The translations under genes and the position numbers were made by a program. This document shows positions 49,686 to 58,657 of a stretch of 64,000 nucleotides of DNA, piece by piece. Source of the stretch: Anaerostipes butyraticus (GTDB lineage: Bacteria > Bacillota > Clostridia > Lachnospirales > Lachnospiraceae); contig NZ_BLYI01000043.1 in assembly GCF_016586355.1 (NCBI RefSeq), forward strand, positions 1 through 64,000, read 5' to 3'. A model generated the notes under the pieces. That model did not search any database. It saw only the letters and a list, made by a program, of their open reading frames with translations, and was not told the origin of the DNA. Numbering within the stretch: the stretch's first letter is position 1; each line of letters begins with the position of its first letter.

Positions 49686-50558
49686 TTAACACTCAAAATG
49701 TTTCCGGGTCCATGCGGCAGCCAACGCGCCATATCCGATATGGCAGGCAACACTCAGAGAAAGCGGATCCATATGAAATTCCATTCCCGGGAACGCTTCT
49801 TTCAATTCCCTTGCCCATTCATCGGCATCTTCCCGGTTTCCTGTATAAGCAGCCTGCAGATACGCATGTTTCTTATAATCACCATCCGGGAACCTCTCTT
49901 CCATCTCTTTTTGGATCGCAGCGATCATTTTCTTCCTGGCAGTCTTAACTCCTCGTGTTTTTGCATATGCGTCCAGTTTTTCTCCATGGATCTGAAGTAC
50001 CGGCTTAATATTCAGCACTGTTCCTATGGCCGCAGCAGCAGGCGTTACCCGTCCGCCCTTTTTCAGATATTTTAAAGTATCCACCATAATATAGATCCCA
50101 CTGTCAAATTTCTCTTTTTCCAGGATTTCTTTAATCTCCCCGGCGCTTCTGCCCTCTTTTCCAAGCCGCAGAGCATCAAGAACAGACTGCCGCTGGGTAA
50201 CAGAAATTCTCTGGTTATCCACGACCTGCACCTTTCCTTCATAATCTTCTGCAAGCATTGCCGCTGTGGCACAGGAGCTGCTCAGACCGCTGGACATAGG
50301 AATATGAACAATCTGATCGTAATCTTTCAGAAGTTTATCCCAGAGATCCGTCACATCTCCCGGCGCAGGCTGTGATGTTTTAATATCCTGATCATTTTTA
50401 AGTTTCTCATAGAATTCTTCCTGAGTCAGTGTAATCTCTTCAAAGTACAGTGTCTCATCAATGTAAAACGGCATAGGGAGCACAAAAATCCCCAGCTCTT
50501 TTCCTTCCTGCTGGGTGATTCCACTGTTGCTGTCCGTTACAATCGCTATCTTTTCCAT
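49686..50558 (-). CDS. DegV-family fatty-acid-binding protein
   Basis: This 290-residue DegV/EDD-fold protein resembles the FakB subunits of fatty-acid kinase. The N-terminal IVTDSNSGITQQEGKELGIFVLPMPFYIDE (4-33) and KTSQPAPGDVTDLWDKLLKDYDQIVHIPMSSGLSSSC (about 60-95) carry the Ser/Thr residues that bind the fatty-acid carboxylate. It follows maf by 1 bp. No FakA is present here. Confidence 0.9.
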   Translation of the reverse strand: MEKIAIVTDSNSGITQQEGKELGIFVLPMPFYIDETLYFEEITLTQEEFYEKLKNDQDIKTSQPAPGDVTDLWDKLLKDYDQIVHIPMSSGLSSSCATAAMLAEDYEGKVQVVDNQRISVTQRQSVLDALRLGKEGRSAGEIKEILEKEKFDSGIYIMVDTLKYLKKGGRVTPAAAAIGTVLNIKPVLQIHGEKLDAYAKTRGVKTARKKMIAAIQKEMEERFPDGDYKKHAYLQAAYTGNREDADEWARELKEAFPGMEFHMDPLSLSVACHIGYGALAAAWTRKHFEC

Positions 50559-50559
50559 A

Positions 50560-51138
50560 TCAAATCCCTTTCTTTGTCTGCGATAAGATTTTTTTCATCT
50601 CATGCATAAATCTTGCAATCGGAAATCCCACCACATTATAATAGTCTCCTTCAATGGACCGGATAAACACCGCTGCCTTCCCCTGGATTCCATAGGCTCC
50701 TGCCTTATCCATCGGCTCACCGGTGCGGATATAATCCCGGATTTCCTGATCCTCCATTTCATAAAAGCGCACCTTGGTTTCTTCATAAAAAGAGGTCTCT
50801 TTTCCTTCGCAGATCACAGTCACCCCTGTATATACCTGATGGACGCTGCCGCTTAACATGGAAAGCATTTCTGCCGCATCATCTTCATTCTTCGGCTTTC
50901 CAAGAATTTTTCCTTCTGACACAACCACAGTGTCCGCTCCTACGACAATCTCGTCTCCCTGCGTTTTCTTCCAGATATCCCACGCTTTCTGGCCGGATAA
51001 TTCCATGACCGCTTCCTCAGGACGCTCTTTTGTAATCACTTCCTGAACATGGCTTGGCACCACATCAAATGACAGTCCTGCCAGTTCAAAAATTTCTTTC
51101 CGCCTTGGAGAGGCAGATGCCAGTATCATATGCTTCAT
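50560..51138 (-). CDS. maf: Maf family nucleoside triphosphate pyrophosphatase
   Basis: This 192-residue house-cleaning pyrophosphatase acts on dTTP/UTP or modified nucleotides. ILASASPRRKEIFELAG at 5-21 is the Maf signature, with GADTVVVSEGKILGKPKNEDDA near 66-87 and DKAGAYGIQGKAAVFI near 143-158. It is upstream of degV with 1 bp spacing and follows the pnp terminator. Confidence 0.93.
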   Translation of the reverse strand: MKHMILASASPRRKEIFELAGLSFDVVPSHVQEVITKERPEEAVMELSGQKAWDIWKKTQGDEIVVGADTVVVSEGKILGKPKNEDDAAEMLSMLSGSVHQVYTGVTVICEGKETSFYEETKVRFYEMEDQEIRDYIRTGEPMDKAGAYGIQGKAAVFIRSIEGDYYNVVGFPIARFMHEMKKILSQTKKGI

Positions 51139-51153
51139 TTTTATCTCCTATGC

Positions 51154-51186
51154 AAAAACCGGACACAGAGGATATGTCCGGTTTTT
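51154..51186. terminator. Terminator between pnp and maf
   Basis: Stem AAAAACCGGACA / TGTCCGGTTTTT with a 9-nt loop. On the minus strand TTTTTGC follows; on the plus strand TTTTTATTTT. It lies 12 bp after the pnp stop. Confidence 0.85.
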
Positions 51187-51197
51187 ATTTTCTATGT

Positions 51198-53288
51198 CTA
51201 ATCTTCTATTTTCTCTTCCAGCTTCAGGTTAATTCTTCCCATCTTATCGATTTCCAATACCTTAACAGCAACTTTATCGCCAATATTGACAACATCCTCT
51301 ACCTTATTGACTCTTTCTTTTGCCAGTTTGGAAATATGGATCATTCCATCCTTATTTGGAGAAAGCTGAACGAAAGCGCCAAACGGCATAATGCGCACAA
51401 CTTCTCCTTCGTAAATGTCACCCACATTCAAAGGTTCCACAATGGATTTGATAATGCTGATGGCTTTATCGATCATCGCCTGATCTTCGCTTAAGATATC
51501 CACTCTTCCGCTCTCATCAATATCAATCTTAACTCCGGTCTCATCGATGATTCCATTGATCGTCTTACCCTGTTTTCCAATAACTTCTGAAATCTTCTCC
51601 GGATCGATCGTATACTGGGAAATCTTAGGAGCATATTTTCCAACATGATCTCTTGCCTGACCGATCACAGGGTTCATTACCTCATGAAGGATATAAGTTC
51701 TTGCTTCTTTCGTTCTTGCGATCGCTTCCCGGATGATCTGCTCTGTCAGTCCGTGAATCTTAATATCCATCTGGATCGCTGTAATTCCTTTGTCAGTACC
51801 TGCAACCTTAAAGTCCATGTCGCCAAAGAAGTCCTCTAATCCCTGGATATCTGTCAGGATAATATAATCATCGTCCGTCTCGCCTGTTACCAGTCCGACA
51901 GAAATTCCGGCAACCGGCGCCTTGATCGGCACACCAGAAGCCATCAATGACAGAGAAGATGCACAGATACTTCCCTGAGATGTGGAACCATTGGATTCCA
52001 TGATTTCGGATACTGTACGGATCGCATAAGGGAATTCTTCTACCGCAGGCAGTACCGGAACAAGCGCACGCTCTGCCAGAGCTCCGTGTCCGATCTCCCG
52101 GCGTCCCGGTCCTCTGCTCGGTCTTGTCTCTCCAACAGAGTAAGATGGGAAATTGTAGTGATGCATATATCTCTTTTCTGTTTCATTTACATCGATTCCA
52201 TCCAGTCTCTGTGCTTCTGACAGGGATCCCAGCGTCGTAACGGTCATAACCTGAGTCTGTCCTCTCTGGAACATGGCAGAACCATGAACACGCGGCAGAC
52301 AGTCAATTTCTGCGTGAAGCGGACGAATCTGTTTCACATCACGGCCGTCCGGACGTTTCTTGTCTTTTAAGATCATCTTGCGGACTGTCTTTTTCTGGAA
52401 ATTATAAACAGCTTCTGACACCTGATCCAGCCATTCTTCGTTTTCTGCATAACGCTCTTCCAGTTTTTCCTCAATCTCACGGATATTCGCTTCTCTTGTC
52501 TGCTTGTCATCCGTAAAGACTGCCTCTTCCATAGCTTCCGGCGTAATAAAGGAAACCATATCTTCATACATCTCCGGATCTACCGTGTGATGTTCATATT
52601 CGTGCTTTTCTTTTCCACATTCCGCTACGATTCCATCAATAAATCGGATGATTTCCTGATTGACTTCATGAGCCTTGAAAATAGCTTCCAGCATAACGTC
52701 TTCCGGCACTTCATTGGCGCCGGCTTCGATCATGATGACTTTTTCTCTTGTGGAAGCAACCGTAAGCGCCAGATCGGATACTTTTTTCTGTTCCGCAGTC
52801 GGGTTGATCACAAATTCACCATCGACCAGACCAACCATCGTAGATGCGGTAGGCCCGTCAAATGGGATATCAGAAATTGCGGTTGCGATCGCGGATCCCA
52901 GCATTGCAGTCAATTCCGGGCTGCAGTCCGGATCTACTGACATAACCAGATTGTCTAAAGTTACATCATTGCGGTAATCTTTCGGGAACAGCGGTCTCAT
53001 TGGACGGTCAATTACCCTGTCTGTCAGAATCGCGTTCTCAGAAGGTTTCCCCTCTCTCTTTAAATAACCTCCCGGAATCTTTCCTACCGCATATAACTTT
53101 TCTTCATATTCTACACTCAGAGGGAAAAAGTCGATTCCTTCTCTTGGTTTTTCAGATGCAGTCGCTGTTGACAGCACAACGGTATCTCCATAGTGCATAA
53201 ACGCGGCTCCATTTGCCTGGGCTGCTACGCGTCCGATCTCTACCATCAGCGTACGGCCCGCAAGTTCCATACTAAACTGTTTTGTCAT
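51198..53288 (-). CDS. pnp: Polyribonucleotide nucleotidyltransferase (PNPase)
   Basis: This 3'-5' phosphorolytic exoribonuclease acts in mRNA decay. The 696-residue protein has two RNase PH domains (about 1-140 and 310-540; FFPLSVEYEEKLYAVGKIPGGYLKREGKPS and GQTQVMTVTTLGS). A KH domain (IGKQGKTINGIIDETGVKIDI near 565) and a C-terminal S1 domain (GDIYEGEVVRIMPFGAFVQL) follow. The ATG at 53288 has AAAAGGAG 7 nt upstream; the longer frame runs into the structured leader. Confidence 0.97.
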   Translation of the reverse strand: MTKQFSMELAGRTLMVEIGRVAAQANGAAFMHYGDTVVLSTATASEKPREGIDFFPLSVEYEEKLYAVGKIPGGYLKREGKPSENAILTDRVIDRPMRPLFPKDYRNDVTLDNLVMSVDPDCSPELTAMLGSAIATAISDIPFDGPTASTMVGLVDGEFVINPTAEQKKVSDLALTVASTREKVIMIEAGANEVPEDVMLEAIFKAHEVNQEIIRFIDGIVAECGKEKHEYEHHTVDPEMYEDMVSFITPEAMEEAVFTDDKQTREANIREIEEKLEERYAENEEWLDQVSEAVYNFQKKTVRKMILKDKKRPDGRDVKQIRPLHAEIDCLPRVHGSAMFQRGQTQVMTVTTLGSLSEAQRLDGIDVNETEKRYMHHYNFPSYSVGETRPSRGPGRREIGHGALAERALVPVLPAVEEFPYAIRTVSEIMESNGSTSQGSICASSLSLMASGVPIKAPVAGISVGLVTGETDDDYIILTDIQGLEDFFGDMDFKVAGTDKGITAIQMDIKIHGLTEQIIREAIARTKEARTYILHEVMNPVIGQARDHVGKYAPKISQYTIDPEKISEVIGKQGKTINGIIDETGVKIDIDESGRVDILSEDQAMIDKAISIIKSIVEPLNVGDIYEGEVVRIMPFGAFVQLSPNKDGMIHISKLAKERVNKVEDVVNIGDKVAVKVLEIDKMGRINLKLEEKIED

Positions 53289-53321
53289 AATTTCGTCTCC
53301 TTTTATCCTGTTTTGATTATA

Positions 53322-53400
53322 AGGCGCCGAAACAACTGAAAAACCGGCTGTTCTTCCTTCTTCCGGCAAGCCGGCTTTTCAGTAGTCTCGGGAAACGCCT
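53322..53400 (-). promoter_or_regulatory. Structured pnp leader
   Basis: A long hairpin forms from CTGAAAA-CCGGCT / AGCCGG-TTTTCAG arms (53336-53382), nested within an outer AGGCG / CGCCT pairing (53322-53326 with 53396-53400). It lies 34 nt before pnp. Long stems here are the known target of RNase III and PNPase autocontrol in other bacteria. The inner GCCGGTTTTT also looks terminator-like for the upstream gene. Confidence 0.55.
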
Positions 53401-53411
53401 CAATAACCATG

Positions 53412-54188
53412 TTATTGTATCATACTCTTTTCAAAAAAACCAGCCTTTTTATAGTCTTCCAGAAATTCAAAAAGAAGATCGTTGGTTTTTTCATTGATAT
53501 TACGCCAAAGTGACTCTTTTGCAACATTTCCGCTCCTGGGAGCTTCTCCGCAGATATCAACTCCTAAAACCTCTCTTTTTTTTATGAAATCATCCAGAAT
53601 ACCGCACATTTCCTCAAGGGTCATATCTCCCTGTGTCCAGGCTGTCCTGGCCCATTGTTCTCCCATAACGTCCTTGTCAATGGAAATATAGATGGGACGT
53701 CCGCCCTCTGCCTTTTTTCTTCTGCTTTCCTGATGCATCTGTTCCTGGGTTATAATATGCATTCTTTCTTCATGACAGTCTTCGATCCTGTCCACATCTT
53801 TCTGCTCCGGCCCGATCAGATAAACTTCCTTCAGGTTTTCCTGTCCTTCTACGGCATCCCTGAGCCAGCTTCCGCAGGTCAGAAGTTCCTTCAGCATCGG
53901 AACATCCATATCTGTGTGATGATCCAAAACCAAAAGATCAAATGGCTGTGTGATCTGTTCGATCCAAAGCCTCGTCATATAGTGATAATTTCCGGAATCC
54001 AGAAAATGGATTCCTCCGGTTCCTTCGGCTTCGATCCTCTCTTCCAGCCATTCTCTGGTTTTCCTATCCAGACAGCAGCTGGTCCCCTGCAGATGCTCAC
54101 AGTCAATCTCCTCTATGTCCTCTCCTTTGTAAAAATCCTGCTGCCTGTACGCGCCGGAAAAATGAAAAAGTATATTCCTGCTGTCCAC
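53412..54188 (-). CDS. Arginase-fold (ureohydrolase superfamily) protein
   Basis: This 258-residue protein has the metal-binding pattern of the arginase/agmatinase/formiminoglutamase fold: GNYHYMTRLW, LVLDHHTDMD and ISIDKDVMG, giving two Mn-type sites. Overall similarity to named enzymes is low, so the substrate is unknown. The GTG start at 54188 is chosen because AAAGGAGA lies 7-8 nt upstream. The longer frame to 54302 would run through the rpsO terminators. It lies between rpsO and pnp, genes often adjacent in bacteria. Confidence 0.75.
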   Translation of the reverse strand: MDSRNILFHFSGAYRQQDFYKGEDIEEIDCEHLQGTSCCLDRKTREWLEERIEAEGTGGIHFLDSGNYHYMTRLWIEQITQPFDLLVLDHHTDMDVPMLKELLTCGSWLRDAVEGQENLKEVYLIGPEQKDVDRIEDCHEERMHIITQEQMHQESRRKKAEGGRPIYISIDKDVMGEQWARTAWTQGDMTLEEMCGILDDFIKKREVLGVDICGEAPRSGNVAKESLWRNINEKTNDLLFEFLEDYKKAGFFEKSMIQ

Positions 54189-54239
54189 ATTACCATCTCC
54201 TTTGTCATAAAACAAGCATTCAGACTTTTCCAATCTGAC

Positions 54240-54314
54240 AAACTGCAAAACGCAGTTTTCTATAAAACGGAAAATATAAAACACCTTTTGCCGTATTTTC
54301 ACGACAAAAGGTGT
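54240..54314 (-). terminator. Two tandem hairpins downstream of rpsO
   Basis: First: ACACCTTTTG / CAAAAGGTGT (54281-54314), followed on the minus strand by TTTTATATTTTCC, a good terminator. Second: AAACTGC / GCAGTTT (54240-54258). Together they separate rpsO from the arginase-fold gene. Confidence 0.75.
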
Positions 54315-54328
54315 CTGATTCTGATTTA

Positions 54329-54595
54329 TTATTTTCTTAAACCTAATTTTTCAATCAGTACACGATATCTCTCAACATCTTTGCTCTTTAAGTAAGCAAG
54401 CAGATTACGTCTCTTACCAACCATCTTAAGAAGTCCTCTTCTTGAATGATGGTCTTTTGGATGTTTGTTAAAATGCTCCTGGAGTTCCTGGATTCTTGCT
54501 GTCAGGATCGCAACCTGAACTTCCGGTGAACCTGTATCCTTCGCATCTTTTCCAAATTCTGCTACAATTTCCTGTTTCTTTTCTGATGAAATCAT
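54329..54595 (-). CDS. rpsO: 30S ribosomal protein S15
   Basis: The 88-residue S15 binds 16S rRNA helices 20-22 and organises the platform. It shows the complete family pattern: [58 protein letters not shown] lies 5 nt upstream of the ATG. It has its own promoter and a structured leader. Confidence 0.98.
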   Translation of the reverse strand: MISSEKKQEIVAEFGKDAKDTGSPEVQVAILTARIQELQEHFNKHPKDHHSRRGLLKMVGKRRNLLAYLKSKDVERYRVLIEKLGLRK

Positions 54596-54627
54596 CTTTC
54601 TTCCTCCTTAAATCTTTCTTGACGCCA

Positions 54628-54713
54628 GATACCAGGAAAGGGTTGGAGTGCCCAAATCTGAGTATCGGTCAGCTAACTGTTGTATTCTATCACAGGATTC
54701 CCCTGTTTGTAAA
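54628..54713 (-). promoter_or_regulatory. rpsO promoter and candidate S15-binding leader
   Basis: Minus strand promoter TTTACA (54708-54713), 18 bp, TAGAAT (54684-54689), with an ACAGG/CCTGT palindrome in the spacer. The leader forms an interrupted hairpin: GATAC-tCAG outer stem pairing with CTG-GTATC, inner GGG / CCC (54628-54666), about 33 nt before the start codon. S15 autoregulates through diverse leader structures; identity here is inference. Confidence 0.5.
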
Positions 54714-54716
54714 GGA

Positions 54717-55514
54717 TTATTTTCCCATATCCCTGCTTTTTTCACTTGCAGCGGCAACTGCTTCGATCACAGCACTGCGCATGCCTTTTTCCTCCAGGAC
54801 TCTGACTGCTTCGATGGTCGTTCCGGCCGGAGAGCATACCGCATCTTTTAAAGCCCCCGGATGTTCACCTGTCTCAAGCACCATTTTCGCGCTTCCCAGA
54901 ACAGACTGAGCCGCAAAGGTATACGCTTTGTTTCTCGGGATTCCCTGCATGACCGCCGCATCTGCCAGGGCCTCAATAAACATATAGACATATGCCGGAG
55001 AACTTCCGCTGACACCAACGACCGCATCAATCAGATCTTCTGTCACGATCTCCACTTTTCCAAAACTTTCAAAGATTCTCCGAACCCTTTCCAGTTCTTC
55101 TTCTTCCACATATTCGTTACAGCACATTCCGGACATGCCTTCTCCTACAAGCGCCGGAGTATTCGGCATAACCCGGATGATCTTGACTTCTTTTCCAAAC
55201 TGCCGTTCCACCTGTGCCATGGTAACCCCTGCAGCGATCGTAACGATCAGCTGTGATTTGCTGATATCATCCCGAATCTCATGGATGACTTCATGATACA
55301 TCTGCGGTTTTACAGAAAGAACCACAATCTCAGCCTTTGCAGCTTCCCGGTTGTTTGTCGTCGTCATAATTCCAAACTTTTCTTTTGCCTTTTCCATCTT
55401 TGACGGCGTCGGTCCGGAAGCGGCCAGCGCCTCCTTTGGCATAACATTGTGATCCAAAATCCCTGCTATCATAGCCTGTGCCATATTTCCACATCCAATA
55501 AATCCTAATTCCAT
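54717..55514 (-). CDS. proC: Pyrroline-5-carboxylate reductase
   Basis: This enzyme performs the last step of proline synthesis, reducing P5C with NAD(P)H. The 265-residue protein has the Rossmann motif LGFIGCGNMAQAMIAG at 3-18, RVMPNTPALVGEGMSGMC near 120-137, and the C-terminal signature GVSGSSPAYVYMFIEALADAAVMQGIPRNKAY with HPGALKDAVCSPAGTTIEAV. ATG at 55514 is fixed by AGGAGGAG upstream. Other proline genes are not adjacent. Confidence 0.96.
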   Translation of the reverse strand: MELGFIGCGNMAQAMIAGILDHNVMPKEALAASGPTPSKMEKAKEKFGIMTTTNNREAAKAEIVVLSVKPQMYHEVIHEIRDDISKSQLIVTIAAGVTMAQVERQFGKEVKIIRVMPNTPALVGEGMSGMCCNEYVEEEELERVRRIFESFGKVEIVTEDLIDAVVGVSGSSPAYVYMFIEALADAAVMQGIPRNKAYTFAAQSVLGSAKMVLETGEHPGALKDAVCSPAGTTIEAVRVLEEKGMRSAVIEAVAAASEKSRDMGK

Positions 55515-55531
55515 ATCGTTCTCTCCTCCTG

Positions 55532-56449
55532 TCAATGATCCAGTTTTACCAGCAATTCCTTAAAATACTGCGGCAAAGATGTTTCAAATTCCATATATTC
55601 TGAAGTTCCCGGATGGACAAATCCCAAAACCTTTGCATGAAGGCACTGTCCTTCCAGAGAATATTTCTGTTTCTTAGGACCGTATACATCATCCCCCAGC
55701 AATGGATGTCCGATGGATGCCATATGTACCCGGATCTGGTGGGTCCGTCCCGTTTCCAGTCTGCATTCAATATAAGTAAATCCTTTTTTCAGACGTTTTA
55801 TAACTTTATAATGAGTGACCGCACGGCGTCCTCCCGGCACGACCGCCATCTTCTTCCTGTCTTTTGGACTGCGTCCGATCGGAGCATCTATGGTTCCCTC
55901 ATCCTTTTTCAAAATGCCATAGACAATCGCATGATACACTCTGGTAATCGAGTGCTCCTGAAGCTGCTCTGCGATTTTCTGATGCGCCGCATCATTCTTG
56001 CAGACAACCAGGATTCCGGTCGTATCTTTATCGATCCGGTGAACGATCCCTGGTCTCAGCACACCGTTAATACCGGACAATTCTCCTCTGCACCGGGCAA
56101 GCAGGCCGTTGACCAGTGTTCCGGTATCGTGTCCCGCCGCCGGATGAACGACCATCCCTTTCGGTTTATTGACTAAGATCACATCCTGATCTTCATAGAC
56201 AACATCCAGATCCATCTCTTCCGGTTTTACTTCCAGCTCTTTTGGAGCAGGCACCATCAGAACAATATGATCTCCTGCCCTGCATTTGTAATTGCTTTTT
56301 ACAATCTTTTCATTCGCCCTGACTCTCTGCTCTTTGCACAGCTTCTGGAGATAACTTCTCGTATAATCCGGGCATTTTCCGGCCAGGACAAGATCCAGAC
56401 GTTTCCCTGCTTCTTCTTCCGGCACTAAAAACTCTATCTCTCGTTCCAT
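55532..56449 (-). CDS. RluD-family rRNA pseudouridine synthase
   Basis: This 305-residue pseudouridine synthase has an N-terminal S4 domain (about 15-70) and the RluA/RluD catalytic domain with the Asp in PGIVHRIDKDTTGILVVCKND near 128-148. RLETGRTHQIRVHMASIGHPLLGDDVYG lies near 228-255. Likely substrate is 23S rRNA helix 69. The ATG at 56449 begins one base after the lspA stop, so translation is coupled; a TTG at 56467 is a weaker alternative. Confidence 0.93.
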   Translation of the reverse strand: MEREIEFLVPEEEAGKRLDLVLAGKCPDYTRSYLQKLCKEQRVRANEKIVKSNYKCRAGDHIVLMVPAPKELEVKPEEMDLDVVYEDQDVILVNKPKGMVVHPAAGHDTGTLVNGLLARCRGELSGINGVLRPGIVHRIDKDTTGILVVCKNDAAHQKIAEQLQEHSITRVYHAIVYGILKKDEGTIDAPIGRSPKDRKKMAVVPGGRRAVTHYKVIKRLKKGFTYIECRLETGRTHQIRVHMASIGHPLLGDDVYGPKKQKYSLEGQCLHAKVLGFVHPGTSEYMEFETSLPQYFKELLVKLDH

Positions 56450-56450
56450 C

Positions 56451-56969
56451 TCATTTCTTTCTTCCAATGAAATCCAGTTCCTCCTCTTTATAATAAAACA
56501 GGACCAGGACCAGCAGCAGGATGACTGCCGTGGTCACATAAATATCCGCTACATTAAAAATCGGAAAATTGATCCACTTAAAATAAAAGAAATCAATCAC
56601 ATATCCCTGCAGGGTTCTGTCAATAAAATTCCCCAGGGCTCCTGCCATAAATAAAACATAACATATGCTCATCGGACGATACCGTGGAGAAGCCGGCATC
56701 CTGACAAAGAGAAATGTCAGCCCCAGCAAAGCAAGAATCGTAATCAGGCAGAAGATTTCCTGCCGGTTCTGAAGGATTCCAAAAGCCGCCCCCCTGTTTT
56801 CCAGATATTCCAGCTGAAATACATTTCTGATCAGCACGAACGGCTCCTGAAATTTCAGAAACTGATCTGCCGCAATCTTGGACAACTGGTCAAAAATCGT
56901 TAAAATCACAATCCAGATCAGCACTGTCAGATATCTTTTTTTCTTTCTAGTTCCATTGTTCCAAGGCAT
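56451..56969 (-). CDS. lspA: Lipoprotein signal peptidase (signal peptidase II)
   Basis: This aspartic protease removes signal peptides from prolipoproteins such as those at 5956, 6935, 25753 and 63020. The 172-residue protein has four transmembrane helices and the two catalytic Asp residues in GNFIDRT and FNVADIYVT, plus LENRGAAFGIL. The start overlaps the aroB 3' end by 23 nt, with GGAGG about 11 nt upstream. Confidence 0.95.
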   Translation of the reverse strand: MPWNNGTRKKKRYLTVLIWIVILTIFDQLSKIAADQFLKFQEPFVLIRNVFQLEYLENRGAAFGILQNRQEIFCLITILALLGLTFLFVRMPASPRYRPMSICYVLFMAGALGNFIDRTLQGYVIDFFYFKWINFPIFNVADIYVTTAVILLLVLVLFYYKEEELDFIGRKK

Positions 56970-58047
56970 GCCGCATCTCTTCCTCCGTTACACTCCGGTC
57001 GATAAAAGCTTCTCCGATCTGATGAAGCAGAATAAATTTCACATGATTTCCTTCCATTTTCTTATCGGATTTTGTTGTCTGCACCACTTCCTCCGGATCG
57101 ATCTCGCCGACCGGCTTCCACAGATCAAATTCCTTAAATGTATCTTTGATGTCTTTTACATCATCCTGTGATATTTCTCCTCTGCCGGCAGAGATCATGG
57201 CCGCGAGCTGGCATCCGACTCCGACACATTCTCCATGGAGCCACTGAAACTCTTTCAGCTTCTCAATCGCATGTCCGAGAGTATGTCCAAAATTCAAAAG
57301 CGCTCTCTCTCCCTGTTCTTTCGGATCTCTTTCCACAACACCGCCTTTGATCAGACAGCTTCGATAGATCATTTCCCGCAGGATCTGTTCATCTCTGTCT
57401 TTGATCTCCTTTTTGTGGTCTTTGATCCACTGATAATAGCCGCTGTCTTTGATCAGTCCATGTTTAATGACCTCGCCCATGCCGGAAAAATATTCCCTCT
57501 CCGGCAGGGATTTAAGCGCCGCCGTATTGATATAAACCAGTTTTGGCTGATGAAATGCCCCCACCATATTCTTATACTGAAGGAAATCCACACCGGTTTT
57601 TCCTCCGATGCTGCTGTCCACCTGAGCCAGCAGAGTCGTTGGAATCTGAATAAAATCAATCCCTCTCAAATAAGTCGCCGCGGCGAATCCGGTCATATCA
57701 CCGACAACCCCTCCGCCTAAAGCCACCAGGAGATCTTTCCGGTCGAAGTGATTCCGGATCAGCTGTTCGTATATTTTCTCGATCGTGGCAAGCTGTTTGT
57801 TTGCTTCCCCTGCCGTAAAGCTGAATGTAACCACTTTTGCGGCTTTTGGGGAAATCCGCTTATAGATTTCCTGCAGATAGATCGGTGCCACATTGCTTTC
57901 AGTCACAATACACACTTTTCTTCCGGGAAGATCCAGAAACTCCATGGAATCCATCAGGTTTTCAAATGAATCTTCCAGATGGATCTCATAAATCTTTTTT
58001 CCATCTGTCTTTATATCAATCTTATGATTCTCCTTCACATTCTCCAT
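56947..58047 (-). CDS. aroB: 3-dehydroquinate synthase
   Basis: This enzyme catalyses the second step of the shikimate pathway, cyclising DAHP. The 366-residue protein has ALGGGVVGDMTGFAAATYLRGIDFIQIPTTLLAQVDSSIGGKTGVDF near 105-150, including the NAD and Zn-binding residues. LLNFGHTLGHAIEKL near 250 supplies His ligands. The ATG at 58047 overlaps the divIVA 3' end by 26 nt and has AGGA 8 nt upstream. Its placement between divIVA and lspA separates it from other aro genes. Confidence 0.95.
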   Translation of the reverse strand: MENVKENHKIDIKTDGKKIYEIHLEDSFENLMDSMEFLDLPGRKVCIVTESNVAPIYLQEIYKRISPKAAKVVTFSFTAGEANKQLATIEKIYEQLIRNHFDRKDLLVALGGGVVGDMTGFAAATYLRGIDFIQIPTTLLAQVDSSIGGKTGVDFLQYKNMVGAFHQPKLVYINTAALKSLPEREYFSGMGEVIKHGLIKDSGYYQWIKDHKKEIKDRDEQILREMIYRSCLIKGGVVERDPKEQGERALLNFGHTLGHAIEKLKEFQWLHGECVGVGCQLAAMISAGRGEISQDDVKDIKDTFKEFDLWKPVGEIDPEEVVQTTKSDKKMEGNHVKFILLHQIGEAFIDRSVTEEEMRHALEQWN

Positions 58048-58648
58048 TTTCTTCTTCCTGCTCTCCTTCGGTCTCATTTACTTCCATATCATCTGCTTTG
58101 GCTGCTGCAGCTTCTTCTTTTGCTTCTACCTCAAATTCCAGCTCATAAACCGGGTTGTCGAGAATCTCCATCTGTGCTCCAATGATCTGTTTCATCTTTG
58201 CTTTGTAGCTGCAGTAATCACTCTCCAGCTTATGGATCAGTTTTTTATAATTTTCCATTTCCGCCATATGCCGGTTTTTTTCTTCTTCAAAATCTTCTTT
58301 GGCACTGCTGCGGATCTGATCTGCCTCCTGTCTGGCCTTCTGAATCATGTCTTCTGCCTTGATCCTGGCTTCCTTTTCAATGTTTTTGGCCGCTTTCCCG
58401 GCATTTTCAATGGTTTCTTTGGATGTCTGCTCCGCAAGAACCAGTGCTTTCTTCAAAGACTCTTCTATAGCACGATAATGGTTCAGATTTTCCGCCTGAG
58501 CTGTTGCCTTTTCTTTTAATTCATTGTTTTCTTTATAGATCTTTTCATAATCTTTCGCAAGATCCTCCAGAAATTCATCGACCTCAACCGCTTTATATCC
58601 AAATCCTCTTTTCAGTTCCTTTCCTAGCACTTCTACTGGTGTAATCAT
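58022..58648 (-). CDS. divIVA: DivIVA-family cell-division/polarity protein
   Basis: This 208-residue coiled-coil protein binds negatively curved membrane at septa and poles. The conserved N-terminal domain is TPVEVLGKELKRGFGYKAVEVDEFLEDLAKDYEKIYKEN (3-41), with the Phe-Gly membrane-insertion loop near 16. A long coiled coil (45-165) and an acidic tail rich in Glu follow. AGGAGG lies 6 nt before the ATG. It lies 9 bp downstream of ylmH. Confidence 0.93.
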   Translation of the reverse strand: MITPVEVLGKELKRGFGYKAVEVDEFLEDLAKDYEKIYKENNELKEKATAQAENLNHYRAIEESLKKALVLAEQTSKETIENAGKAAKNIEKEARIKAEDMIQKARQEADQIRSSAKEDFEEEKNRHMAEMENYKKLIHKLESDYCSYKAKMKQIIGAQMEILDNPVYELEFEVEAKEEAAAAKADDMEVNETEGEQEEENGECEGES

Positions 58649-58657
58649 CTTAACCTC

